From Hydractinia symbiolongicarpus (taxonomy: Eukaryota; Cnidaria; Hydrozoa; Anthoathecata; Hydractiniidae): DNA of 64,000 bases. Under the pieces are notes generated by a model, which saw nothing but the letters and a program-made list of their open reading frames with translations, searched no databases and was not told the origin of the DNA. The stretch spans positions 29,631,501 through 29,695,500 of the forward strand of contig NC_079880.1 of NCBI RefSeq assembly GCF_029227915.1, written 5' to 3'. Shown here piece after piece: positions 49,080 to 61,359 of this stretch; within the stretch, counting starts at the first letter, position 1; each line of letters opens with the position of its first letter. Both the position numbers and the translations under genes were made by a program.

Positions 49080-49890
49080 TAAGCGTCTCATCAAAAATGA
49101 AAACATTTTTGAAAACTACAAAGCTCATGCGTTTTAGTGGTGAAAAAATAATTTAAAAATTCGTTCGGAAAATGAGTTTAATCCCTGGGTACTTTCTTTG
49201 TATACTTTTGACCATACGGGCCGAGTCCGGGATTTACGGATAATCGCGGGTTTTCGTTTGCCGGCGATTAAACTTCTTTTAGTCAGCGTCCCAACAAAAA
49301 TGAAAACATTTTTGAAAACTACAAGTCTCATGCGTTTTAGTGGTGAAAAAATTATATAAAAAATCGTTCGGGAAATGAATTTACTCCCTGGGTAATTTTT
49401 TTGTATACTTTTGACTATACGAGCCAAGTCCGGGATTTACGGGAAATGGCGGGTTTTCGTTTCCGGCGATTAAACTTCTTTTATTCAGTGTTTCATCAAA
49501 AATGAAAACATTTTTGAAAACTACAAGTCTTATGCGTTTTAGTGGTGAAAAGATAATTTAAAAAATCGTTTTGGAAATGAGTTTACTCACAGGGTACTTT
49601 CTTTGTATACATTCGACTATACGGGCCAAGCCCGGGATTTACGGGAAGTCGCGGGTTTTCGTTTGCCGGCGAATAAACCACTTTCATCAAGCGTCTCATC
49701 AAAAATGAAAACATTTCTGAAAACTACAAGTCTCATGCGTTTTAGTGGTGAAAAAATAATTTAAAAAACCGTTCGGGAAATGAGTTTTCTCCCTGGGTAC
49801 TTTCTTTGTATACTTTTGACTATACGGGCCGAGTCCGGGATTTACGGGAAATCGCGGGTTTTCGTTCGCCGGCGATTAAACTTCTTTTAT
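49080..49890. repeat. 811-bp tetramer duplication in unit 3, copy 1
   Basis: Contains acaaagctc, gagtttaatccc, gaccatacggg, gataatcgcgg (49239 region), ttttagtcagcg and cccaacaaaa. Compared with copy 2 it differs at a few bases: gccaagtccggg against gccaagcccggg, aaattatataaa against aataatataaa, and attcagtgtttc against attcatagtttc. Confidence 0.85.
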
Positions 49891-50700
49891 TCAGCGTCTC
49901 ATCAAAAATGAAAACATTTTTGAAAACTACAAAGCTCATGCGTTTTAGTGGTGAAAAAATAATTTAAAAATTCGTTCGGAAAATGAGTTTAATCCCTGGG
50001 TACTTTCTTTGTATACTTTTGACCATACGGGCCGAGTCCGGGATTTACGGATAATCGCGGGTTTTCGTTTGCCGGCGATTAAACTTCTTTTAGTCAGCGT
50101 CCCAACAAAAATGAAAACATTTTTGAAAACTACAAGTCTCATGCGTTTTAGTGGTGAAAAAATAATATAAAAAATCGTTCGGGAAATGAATTTACTCCCT
50201 GGGTAATTTTTTTGTATACTTTTGACTATACGAGCCAAGCCCGGGATTTACGGGAAATGGCGGGTTTTCGTTTCCGGCGATTAAACTTCTTTTATTCATA
50301 GTTTCATCAAAAATGAAAACATTTTTGAAAACTACAAGTCTTATGCGTTTTAGTGGTGAAAAGATAATTTAAAAAATCGTTTTGGAAATGAGTTTACTCA
50401 CAGGGTACTTTCTTTGTATACATTCGACTATACGGGCCAAGCCCGGGATTTACGGGAAGTCGCGGGTTTTCGTTTGCCGGCGAATAAACCACTTTCATCA
50501 AGCGTCTCATCAAAAATGAAAACATTTCTGAAAACTACAAGTCTCATGCGTTTTAGTGGTGAAAAAATAATTTAAAAAACCGTTCGGGAAATGAGTTTTC
50601 TCCCTGGGTACTTTCTTTGTATACTTTTGACTATACGGGCCGAGTCCGGGATTTACGGGAAATCGCGGGTTTTCGTTCGCCGGCGATTAAACTTCTTTTA
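49891..50700. repeat. 811-bp tetramer duplication in unit 3, copy 2
   Basis: Second copy at offset 811 (taatcgcgg at 49241 and 50052). The join is a chimeric monomer: ttcgttcgccggcg and ttcagcg on the left, acaaagctc on the right, with the crossover between about 49895 and 49932. Confidence 0.85.
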
Positions 50701-51999
50701 TTCAGCGTCTCATTAAAAATAAAAACATTTTTGAAAACTACAAGTCTTATGCGTTTTAGTGGTGAAAAAATAATTTAAAAGTTCGTTCTGGAAATGAGTT
50801 TACTCACAGGGTACTTTCTTTGTATACATTCGACTATACGGGCAAAGCCTGGGATTTACGGGAAATCGCGGGTTTTCGTTTGCCGGCGATTAAACTTCTT
50901 TTATTCAGTGTCTCATCAAAAATGAAAACATTTTTGAAAACTACAAGTCTCATGCGTTTTAGTGGTGAAAAGATAATTTAAAAAATCGTTTTGGAAATGA
51001 GTTTACTCACAGGGTACTTTCTTTGTATACATTCGTCTATGCGGGCCAAGCCCGGGATTTACGGGAAATCGCGGGTTTTCGTTTGCCGGCGATTAAACCA
51101 CTTTCATTAAGCGTCTCATCAAAAATGAAAACATTTCTGAAAACTACAAGTCTCATGCGTTGTAGTGGTGAAAAAATAATTTAAAAAATCGTTCGGGAAA
51201 TGAGTTTACTTCCTGGGTACTTTCTTTGTATACTTTTGACTATACGGGCCGAGTCCGGGATTTACGGGAAATCGCGGGTTTTCGTTTGCCGGCGATTAAA
51301 CTTCTTTTATTCAGCGTCTCATCAAAAATGAAAACATTTTGAAAACTACAAGTCTTATGCGTTTTAGTGGTGAAAAAATAATTTAAAAAATCGTTTTGGA
51401 AATGAGTTTACTCACAGGGTACTTTCTTTGTATACATTCGACTATACGGGCCAAGCCCGGGATTTACGGGAAGTCGCGGGTTTTCGTTTGCCGGCGATTA
51501 AACCACTTTCATCAAGCGTCTCATCAAAAATGAAAACATTTCTGAAAACCACAAGTCTCATGCGTTTTAGTGGTGAAAAAATAATTTAAAAAATCGTTCG
51601 GGAAATGAGTTTTCTCCCTGGGTACTTTCTTTATATACTTTTGACTATACGGGTTGAGTCCGGGATTTACAGGAAATCGCGGGTTTTCGTTCGGCGGCGA
51701 TTAAACTTCTTTTATTCAGCGTCTCATCAAAAATAAAAACATTTTTGAAAACTACAAGTCTTATGCGTTTTAGTGGTGAAAAAATAATTTAAAAATTCGT
51801 TCGGGAAATGAGTTTACTCCCTGGGTACTTTCTTTGTTTACTTTTGACTATACGGGCCGAGTCCGGGAGTTACGGGAAATCGCGGGTTTTCGTTTGCCGG
51901 CGTTTAAACTTCTTTTATTCAGCGTCTCATTAAAAATGAAAACATTTTTAAAAACTACAAGTCTCATGGGCTTTAGTGGTGAAATAATAATTTAAAAAA

Positions 52000-52333
52000 T
52001 CGTTCGGGAAATGAGTTTACACCCTGGGTACTTTCTTTGTATGCTTTTGACTATACGGACCGAGTCCAGGATTTTCGGGAAATCGCAGGTTTTCGTTTGC
52101 CGGCGATTAAACTTCTTTTATTCAGCGTCTCATCAAAAATGAAAAATGTTTTGAAAACTACAAGTCTCATGCGTTTTAGCGGTGAAAAAATAATTTAAAA
52201 AATCGTTCAGGAAATGAGTTTACTCCCTGGTTACTTTCTTTGTATACTTTTGATTATACGGGCCGGGTCCGGGGTTTACGGGAAATGGCTGGTTTTCGTT
52301 TGCCGGCGATTAAACTTCTTTTATTCAGCGTCT
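52000..52333. repeat. Block shared with 63.53-63.87 kb
   Basis: Markers caccctggg/tgtatgctttt, gaaaaatgttttg, tttagcggtg, ctggttac, ttgattatacgggccggg and tccggggtttacgg recur at an offset of 11533 (gaaaaatgtt at 52141 and 63674). A more diverged relative with ttgattatac and tccggggttt lies near 2459 and 4287. Confidence 0.75.
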
Positions 52334-52599
52334 CATCAAAAATGAAAATATTTTTGAAAACTATAAGTCTCATGCGTTTTAGTGGTGAAAAAATAATTTA
52401 AAAATCGTTCGGGAAATGAGTTTACTCCCTGGGTAATTTCTTTGTATACTTTTGACTATACGGGCCGAGTCCGGGATTTACGGGAAATCGAGGGTTTTCG
52501 TTTGCCGGCGATTAAACTTCTTTTATTCAGCGTCCCAACAAAAATGAAAACATTTTGGAAAACTACAAGTCTCATGCGTTTTAGTGGTGAAAAAATAAT

Positions 52600-53367
52600 T
52601 TAAAAAATCGTTTGGGAAATGAGTTTTCTCCCTGGGTACTTTCTTTGTATACTTTTGACTATACGGGCCGAGTCCGGGATTTACGGGAAAGCGCGGGTTT
52701 TCGTTCGCCGGCGATTAAACTTCTTTTATTCAGCGTCCCATCAAAAATGAAAACATTTTTGAAAACTACAAGTCTCATGCGTTTTAGTGGTGAAAAAATA
52801 ATATAAAAATTCGTTCGGGAAATGAGTTTACTCCTTGGGTAATTTTTTGTATACTTTTGACTATACGGGCCAAACCTGGGATTTTCGGGAAATGGCGGGT
52901 TTTCGTTTGCCGGCGATTTAACTTCTTTTATTCAGTGTCTCATCAAAAATGAGTCTCATGCGTTTTAGTGGTGAAAAGATAATTTAAAAAATAGTTTTGG
53001 AAATGAGTTTAATCACAGGGTACTTTCTTTGTATACATTCGACTACACGGGCCAAGCCTGGGATTTAGGGGATATCGCTGGTTTTCGTTTGCCGGCGATT
53101 AAACCTCTTTCATTAAGCGTCTCATCAAAAATGAAAACATTTTTGAAAACTACAAGTCTTATGCGTTTTAGTGGTGAAAAAATAATTTAAAAAATCGTTC
53201 TGGAAGTGAGTTTACTCACAGGGTACTTTCTTTGTATACATTCGACTATACGGGCCAAGCCCGGGATTTACGGGAAATCGCGGGTTTTCGTTTGCCGGCG
53301 ATTAAACCTCTTTCATTAGGCGTCTCATCAAAAATGAAAACATTTCTGAAAACTACAAGTCTCATGG
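52600..53367. repeat. Block shared with 42.69-43.46 kb, copy 2
   Basis: Same variant order at offset 9910, including the same 21-bp deletion (52951). It ends by joining to an atgggctttagtgatg tail, skipping the monomer that follows in copy 1. Confidence 0.8.
52941..52960 (+). other. Same 21-bp deletion, duplicated copy
   Basis: Identical junction to the one at 43041, 9910 bp downstream. It was copied with the surrounding block and is not an independent event. Confidence 0.85.
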
Positions 53368-53830
53368 GCTTTAGTGATGAAATAATAATTTAAAAAATCG
53401 TTCGGGAAATGAGTTTACACCCTGGGTACTTTCTTTGTATGCTTTTGACTATACGGGCCGAGTCCGGGATTTACGGGAAGTCCTGGATTTTCGTTTGCCG
53501 TCGATTAAACTTCTTTTATTCAGCGTCTCATCAAAAATGAAAACATTTTTAAAAACTACAAGTCTCATCCGTTTTAGTGGTGAAAAAATAATTTAAAAAT
53601 CGTTCGGGAAATGAGTTTACTCCCTGGGTACTTTCTTTGTATACTTTTGACTATACGGGCCGAGTCCGGGATTTACGGGAAATCGCGGGTTTTCGTTTCC
53701 GGCGATTAAACTTCTTTTATTCAGCGTCTCATTAAAAATGAAACCATTTTTGAAAACTACAAGTCTCATGCGTTTTAGTGGTGAAAAAAAATTTAAAAAA
53801 TCGTTCTGGAAATGAGTTTACTCCCTGGGT

Positions 53831-56800
53831 ACTTTCGTTGTATACATTCGACTACACGGGCCAAGCCTGGGATTTAGGGGAAATCGCTGGTTTTCGTTTG
53901 CCGGCGATTAAACCTCTTTCATTAAGCGTCTCATCAAAAATGAAAACATTTTTGAAAACTACAAAGCTCATGCGTTTTAGTGGTGAAAAAATAATTTAAA
54001 AATTCGTTCGGAAAATGAGTTTAATCCCTGGGTACTTTCTTTGTATACTTTTGACCATACGGGCCGAGTCCGGGATTTACGGGAAATCGCGGGTTTTCGT
54101 TTGCCGGCGATTAAACTTCTTTTATTCAGCGTCCCAACAAAAATGAAAACATTTTTGAAAACTACAAGTCTCATGCGTTTTAGTGGTGAAAAAATAATAT
54201 AAAAAATCGTTCGGGAAATGAATTTACTCCCTGGGTAATTTTTTTGTATACTTTTGACTATACGAGCCAAGCCCGGGATTTACGGGAAATGGCGAGTTTT
54301 CGTTTGCCGGCGATTAAACTTCTTTTATTCAGTGTCTCATCAAAAATGAAAACATTTTTGAAAACTACAAGTCTCATGCGTTTTAGTGGTGAAAAGATAA
54401 TTTAAAAAATCGTTTTGGAAATGAGTTTACTCACAGGGTACTTTCTTTGTATACATTCAACTATACGGGCCAAGCCCGGGATTTACGGGAAGTCGCGGGT
54501 TTTCGTTTGCCGGCGATTAAACCACTTTCATCAAGCGTCTCATCAAAAATGAAAACATTTCTGAAAACTACAAGTCTCATGCGTTTTAGTGGTGAAAAAA
54601 TAATTTAAAAAATCGTTCGGGAAATGAGTTTTCTCCCTGGGTACTTTCTTTGTATACTTTTGACTATACGGGCCGCGTCCGGGATTTACGGGAAATCGCG
54701 GGTTTTCGTTCGCCGGCGATTAAACTTCTTTTATTCAGCGTCTCATCAAAAATAAAAACATTTTTGAAAACTACAAGTCTTATGCGTTTTAGTGGTGAAA
54801 AAATAATTTAAAAAATCGTTCTGGAAATGAGTTTACTCACAGGGTACTTTCTTTGTATACATTCGACTATACGGGCAAAGCCTGGGATTTACGGGAAATC
54901 GCGGGTTTTCGTTTGGCGGCGATTAAACTTCTTTTATTCAGTGTCTCATAAAAAATGAAAACATTTTTGAAAACTACAAGTCTCATGCGTTGTAGTGGTG
55001 AAAAAATAATTTAAAAAATCGTTCGGGAAATGAGTTTACTCCCTGGGTACCTTCTTTGTATATTTTTGACTATACGGGCCGAGTCCGGGATTTACGGGAA
55101 ATCGCGGGTTTTCGTTTGCCGGCGATTAAACCACTTTCATTAAGTGTCTCATCAAAAATGAAAACATTCTGAAAACTACAAGTCTCATGCGTTGTAGTGG
55201 TGAAAAAATAATTTAAAAAATCGTTCGGGAAATGAGTTTACTCCCTGGGTACTTTCTTTGTATACTTTTCACTATACGGGCCGAGTCCGGGATTTACGGG
55301 AAATCGCGGGTTTTCGTTTGCCGGCGATTAAACTTCTTTTATTCAGCGTCTCATCAAAAATGAAAACATTTTGAAAACTACAAGTCTTATGCGTTTTAGT
55401 GGTGAGAAAATAATTTAAAAAATCGTTTTGGAAATGAGTTTACTCACAGGGTACTTTCTTTGTATACATTCGACTATACGGGCCAAGCCCGGGATTTACT
55501 GGAAGTCGCGGGTTTTCGTTTGCCGGCGATTAAACCACTTTCATCAAGCGTCTCATCAAAAATGAAAACATTTCTGAAAACTACAAGTCTCATGCGTTTT
55601 AGTGGTGAAAAAATAATTTAAAAAATCGTTCGGGAAATGAGTTTTCTCCCTGGGTACTTTCTTTGTATACTTTTGACTATACGGGCCGAGTCGGGGTTTA
55701 CGGGAAATCGCGGGTTTTCGTTCGGCGGCGATTAAACTTCTTTTATTCAGCGTCTCATCAAAAATGAAAACATTTCTGAAAACTACAAGTCTCATGCGTT
55801 TTAGTGGTGAAAAAATAATTTAAAAAATCGTTCGGGAAATGAGTTTTCTCCCTGGGTACTTTCTTTGTATACTTTTGACTATACGGGCCGAGCCCGGGAT
55901 TTACGGGAAATCGCGGGTTTTCGTTCGTCGGCGATTAAACTTCTTTTATTCAGCGTCTCATCAAAAATAAAAACATTTTTGAAAACTACAAGTCTTATGC
56001 GTTTTAGTGGTGAAAAAATAATTTAAAAATTCGTTCGGGAAATGAGTTTACTCCCTGGGTACTTTCTTTGTATACTTTTGACTATACGGGCCGAGTCCGG
56101 GATTTACGGGAAATCGCGGGTTTTCGTTTGCCGGCGATTAAACTTCTTTTATTCAGCGTCTCATTAAAAATGAAAACATTTTTAAAAAATACAAGTCTCA
56201 TGGGCTTTAGTGGTGAAATAATAATTTAAAAAATCGTTCGGGAAATGAGTTTAAACCTGGGTACTTTCTTTGTATGCTTTTGACTATACTGGCCGAGTCC
56301 AGGATTTTCGGGAAATTGCAGGTTTTCGTTTGCCGGCGATTAAACTTTTTTTATTCAGCGTCTCATCAAAAATGAAAAATGTTTTGAAAACTACAAGTCT
56401 CATGCGTTTTAGTGGTGAAAAAATAATTTAAAAGTTCGTTCTGGAAATGAGTTTACTCACAGGGTACTTTCTTTGTATACATTCGACTATACGGGCAAAG
56501 CCTGGGATTTACGGGAAATCGCGGGTTTTCGTTTGCCGGCGATTAAACTTCTTTTATTCAGTGTCTCATCAAAAATGAAAACATTTTTGAAAACTACAAG
56601 TCTCATGCGTTGTAGTGGTGAAAAAATAATTTAAAAAATCGTTCGGGAAATGAGTTTACTCCCTGGGTACTTTCTTTGTATACTTTTGACTATACGGGCC
56701 GAGTCCGGGATTTACGGGAAATTGCGGGTTTTCGTTTGCCGGCGATTAAACCACTTTCATTAAGCGTCTCATCGAAAATGAAAAAATTTCTAAAAACTAC

Positions 56801-57885
56801 AAGTCTCATGCGTTGTAGTGGTGAAAAAATAATTTAAAAAATCGTTCGGGAAATGAGTTTACTCCCTGGGTACTTTCTTTGTATACTTTTCACTATACGG
56901 GCCGAGTCCGGGATTTACAGGAAATCGCGGGTTTTCGTTTGCCGGCGATTAAACTTCTTTTATTCAGCGTCTCATCAAAAATGAAAACATTTTGAAAACT
57001 ACAAGTCTTATGCGTTTTAGTGGTGAGAAAATAATTTGAAAAATCGTTTTGGAAATGAGTTTACTCACAGGGTACTTTCTTTGTATACATTCGACTATAC
57101 GGGCAAAGCCTGGGATTTACGGGAAATCGCGGGTTTTCGTTTGCCGGCGATTAAACTTCTTTTATTCAGTGTCTCATCAAAAATGAAAACATTTTTGAAA
57201 ACTACAAGTCTCATGCGTTGTAGTGGTGAAAAAATAATTTAAAAAATCGTTCGGGAAATGAGTTTACTCCCTGGGTACTTTCTTTGTATACTTTTGACTA
57301 TACGGGCCGAGTCCGGGATTTACGGGAAGTCGCAGGTTTTCGTTTGCCGGCGATTAAACTTCTTTTATTCAGCGTCTCATCAAAAATGAAAACATTTTTA
57401 AAAACTACAAGTCTCATGGGCTTTAGTGGTGAAATAATTAATTTAAAAAATCGTTCGGGAAATGAGTTTTCACCCTGGGTACTTTCTTTGTATGCTTTTG
57501 ACTATACGGGCCGAGTCCAGGATTTTCGGGAAATCGCAGGTTTTCGTTTTCCGGCGATTAAACTTCTTTTATTCAGCGTCTCATCAAAAATGAAAACATT
57601 TTTGAAAACTATAAGTCTCATCCGTTTTAGTGGTGAAAAAATAATTTAAAAATCGTTCGGGAAATGAGTTTACTCCCTGGGTACTTTCTTTGTATACTTT
57701 TGACTATACGGGCCGAGTCCGGGATTTACGGGAAATCGCGGGTTTTCGTTTGCCGGCGATTAAACTTCTTTTATTCAGCGTCTCATTAAAAATGAAAACA
57801 TTTTTGAAAACTACAAGTCTCATACGTTTTAGTGGTGAAAAAAAAATTTAAAAAATCGTTCTGGAAATGAGTTTACTCCCTGGGT
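53831..57885. repeat. 20-mer HOR unit 4 (4055 bp)
   Basis: The clearest complete unit: the start marker recurs exactly 4055 bp later (53831 and 57886). Order: subfamily III, gaccat/cccaacaaaa, gtaattttttt, cacaggg/catcaagcg, ttctccc/ttcgttcgccggcg, gggcaaagcc, gttgtagtgg monomers, cattttgaaaac types, then a gggctttag and subfamily V pair. Confidence 0.85.
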
Positions 57886-58071
57886 ACTTTCGTTGTATAC
57901 ATTCGACTACACGGGCCAAGCCTGGGATTTAGGGGAAATCGCTGGTTTTCGTTTGCCGGCGATTAAACCTCTTTCATTAAGCGTCTCATCAAAAATGAAA
58001 ACATTTTTGAAAACTACAAAGCTCATGCGTTTTAGTGGTGAAAAAATAATTTAAAAATTCGTTCGGAAAAT
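57869..58071 (+). repeat. Subfamily III example (ctacacggg / tttagggg / cgctgg)
   Basis: This 203-bp copy has tacattcgactacacggg, ccaagcctgggatttagggg, aaatcgctgg and cctctttcattaagcg, usually preceded by tcgttctgg. It dominates parts of the first 10 kb and recurs singly after 39 kb, where the variant tttcgttgtatac marks the start of the 20-monomer HOR. A relative with gatatcgctggttctcg is frequent in 1-11 kb and 16-17.3 kb. Confidence 0.85.
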
Positions 58072-58477
58072 GAGTTTAATCCCTGGGTACTTTCTTTGTA
58101 TACTTTTGACCATACGGGCCGAGTCCGGGATTTACGGGAAATCGCGGGTTTTCGTTTGCCGGCGATTAAACTTCTTTTATTCAGCGTCCCAACAAAAATG
58201 AAAACATTTTTGAAAACTACAAGTCTCATGCGTTTTAGTGGTGAAAAAATAATATAAAAAATCGTTCGGGTAATGAATTTACTCCCTGGGTAATTTTTTT
58301 GTATACTTTTGACTATACGAGCCAAGCCCGGGATTTACGGGAAATGGCGGGTTTTCATTTGCCGGCGATTAAACTTTTTTTATTCAGTGTCTCATCAAAA
58401 ATTAAAACATTTTTGAAAACTACAAGTCTCATGCGTTTTAGTGGTGAAAAGATAATTTAAAAAATCGTTTTGGAAAT

Positions 58478-58680
58478 GAGTTTACTCACAGGGTACTTTC
58501 TTTGTATACATTCGACTATACGGGCCAAGCCCGGGATTTACGGGAAGTCGCGGGTTTTCGTTTGCCGGCGATTAAACCACTTTCATCATGCGTCTCATCA
58601 AAAATGAAAACATTTCTGAAAACTACAAGTCTCATGCGTTTTAGTGGTGAAAAAATAATTTAAAAAATCGTTCGGGAAAT
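58478..58680 (+). repeat. Subfamily II example (cacaggg / tacattcgac)
   Basis: This 203-bp copy carries gagtttactcacagggtac, tacattcgactatac, gccaagcccggg, ggaagtcgcggg and ccactttcatc. Subfamily II often follows a monomer ending aaaagataatttaaaaaatc and ttttgg. In the 28-38 kb region it alternates strictly with subfamily I. Its tgagtttactca is a short 5-bp-arm palindrome that is absent from the ccctggg types. Confidence 0.85.
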
Positions 58681-59802
58681 GAGTTTTCTCCCTGGGTACT
58701 TTCTTTGTATTCTTTTGACTATACGGGCCGAGTCCGGGATTTACGGGAAATCGCGGGTTTTCGTTCGCCGGCGATTAAACTTCTTTTATTCAGCGTCTCA
58801 TCAAAAATAAAAACATTTTTGAAAACTACAAGTCTTATGCGTTTTAGTGGTGAAAAAATAATTTAAAAAATCGTTCTGGAAATGAGTTTACTCACAGGGT
58901 ACTTTCTTTGCATACTTTTGACTATACGGGCCGAGTCGGGATTTACGGGAAATCGCGGGTTTTCGTTTGCCGGCGATTAAACTTCTTTTATTCAGTGTCT
59001 CATCAAAAATGAAAACATTTTTGAAAACTACAAGTCTCATGCGTTGTAGTGGTGAAAAAATAATTTAAAAAATCGTTCGGGAAATGAGTTTACTCCCTGG
59101 GTACTTTCTTTGTATACTTTTGACTAAACGGGCCGAGTCCGGGATTTACGGGAAATCGCGGGTTTTCGTTTGCCGGCGATTAAACCACTTTCATTAAGTG
59201 TCTCATCAAAAATGAAAACATTCTGAAAACTACATTTCTCATGCGTTGTAGTGGTGAAAGAATAATTTAAAAAATCGTTCGGGAAATGAGTTTACTCCCT
59301 GGGTACTTTCTTTGTATACTTTTCACTATACGGGCCGAGTCCGGGATTTACGGGAAATCGCGGGTTTTCGTTTGCCGGCGATTAAACTTCTTTTATTCAG
59401 CGTCTCATCAAAAATGAAAACATTTTGAAAACTACAAGTCTTATGCGTTTTAGTGGTGAGAAAATACTTTAAGAAATCGTTTTGGAAATGAGTTTACTCA
59501 CAGGGTACTTTCTTTGTATACATTCGACTATACGGGCCAAGCCCGGAATTTACGGGAAGTCGCGGGTTTTCGTTTGCCGGCGATTAAACCACTTTCATTA
59601 AGCGTCTCATCAAAAATGAAAACATTTCTGAAAACTACAAGTCTCATGCGTTTTAGTGGTGAAAAAATAATTTAAAAAATCGTTCGGGAAATGAGTTTTC
59701 TCCCCGAGTACTTTCTTTGTATACTTTTGACTATACGGGCCGAGTCCGGGATTTACGGGAAATCGCAGGTTTTGGTTCGCGGCGATTAAACTTCTTTTAT
59801 TC

Positions 59803-60053
59803 AGCGTCTCATCAAAAATGAAAACATTTCTGAAAAATACAAGTCTCATGCGTTGTAGTGGTGAAAAAATAATTTAAAAAATCGTTCGGGAAATGAGTTT
59901 ACTCCCTGGGTACTTTCTTTGTATTTTTTTGACTATACGGGCCGAGTCCGGGATTTACGGGAAATCGCGGTTTTTCGTTTGCCGGCGATTAAACTTCTTT
60001 TATTCAGCGTCCCATCAAAAATGAAAACATTTTTGAAAACTACAAGTCTCATG
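59803..60053 (+). repeat. 251-bp patch identical to the 27.25 kb and 34.04 kb blocks
   Basis: Carries three variants in the same order as at 27252-27502 and 34041-34291: gaaaaatac, tttgtatttttttgac and aatcgcggtttttcg. I saw no difference over the 251 bp. Flanks on both sides follow the unit 4/5 type instead. It looks like a copied or exchanged segment from a distant part of the array. Confidence 0.8.
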
Positions 60054-60097
60054 GGCTTTAGTGGTGAAATAATAATTTAAAAAATCGTTCGGGAAAT

Positions 60098-60300
60098 GAG
60101 TTTACACCCTGGGTACTTTCTTTGTATGCTTTTGACTATACGGGCCGAGTCCAGGATTTTCGTGAAATTGCAGGTTTTTGTTTGCCGGCGATTAAACTTT
60201 TTTTATTCAGCGTCTCATCAAAAATGAAAAATGTTTTGAAAACTACAAGTCTCATGCGTTTTAGTGGTGAAAAAATAATTTAAAAAATCGTTTGGGAAAT
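60098..60300 (+). repeat. Subfamily V example (caccctggg / tgtatgctttt)
   Basis: This 203-bp copy has gagtttacaccctggg, tttgtatgcttttgac, gtccaggattttcg and a tgaaaaatgttttg segment (other members carry tgaaaatttttttg). The preceding monomer ends atgggctttagtggtgaaat, so the two travel as a linked pair. The pair appears early as a diverged copy near 4.05 kb, then becomes frequent from 38.8 kb to the window end. Confidence 0.8.
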
Positions 60301-61359
60301 GAGTTTTCTCCCTGGGTACTTTCTTTGCATACTTTTGACTATACGGGCCGAGTCGGGATTTACGGGAAATCGCGGGTTTTCGTTCGCCGGTGATTAAACT
60401 TCTTTTATTCAGCGTCTCATCAAAAATAAAAACATTTTTGAAAACTACAAGTCTTATGCGTTTTAGTGGTGAAAAAATAATTTAAAAGTTCGTTCTGGAA
60501 ATGAGTTTACTCACAGGGTACCTTCTTTGTATACATTCGACTATACGGGCAAAGCCTGGGATTTACGGGAAATCGCGGGTTTTCGTTTGCCGGCGATTGA
60601 ACTTCTTTTATTCAGTGTCTCATCAAAAATGAAAACATTTTTGAAAACTACAAGTCTCATGCGTTGTAGTGGTGAAAAAATAATCTAAAAAATCGTTCGG
60701 GAAATGAGTTTACTCCCTGGGTACTTTCTTTGTATACTTTTGACTATACGGGCCGAGTCCGGGATTTACGGGAAATCGCGGGTTTTCGTTTGCCGGCGAT
60801 TAAACCACTTTCATTAAGCGTCTTATCAAAAATGAAAACATTTCTGAAAACTACAAGTCTCATGCGTTGTAGTGGTGAAAAAATAATTTAAAAAATCGTT
60901 CGGGAAATGAGTTTACTCCCTGGGTAATTTCTTTGTATACTTTTAACTATACGGGCCGAGTCCGGGATTTACGGGAAATCGCGGGTTTTCGTTTGCCGGC
61001 GATTAAACTTCTTTTATTCAGCGTCTCATCAAAAATGAAAATATTTTGAAAACTACAAGTCTTATGCGTTTTAGTGGTGAGAATATAATTTGAAAAATCG
61101 TTTTGGAAATGAGTTTACTCACAGGGTACTTTCTTTGTATACATTCGACTATACGGGCAAAGCCTGGGATTTACGGGAAATCGCGGGTTTTCGTTTGCCG
61201 GCGATTAAACTTCTTTTATTGAGTGTCTCATCAAAAATGAAAACATTTTTGAAAACTACAAGTCTCATGCGTTGTAGTGGTGAAAAAATAATTTAAAAAA
61301 TCGTTCGGGAAATGAGTTTACTCCCTGGGTACTTTCTTTGTATACTTTTGACTATACGG

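Larger units (their letters stand above)
48988..53830. repeat. 20-mer HOR unit 3 with inserted tetramer (4.84 kb)
   Basis: Same monomer order as unit 1, but enlarged by an 811-bp tetramer duplication: about 49080-49890 repeated at 49891-50700, sharing gataatcgcggg and ttttagtcagcg. Without the extra 811 bp the unit is 4032 bp, close to 20 monomers. A 21-bp deletion near 52951 explains most of the shortfall. Confidence 0.8.

Noticed and set aside
57916-57940. tttagggg in subfamily III resembles plant or ciliate telomere repeats
   Set aside because: It occurs once per monomer, never in tandem, and is a simple variant of tttacggg.
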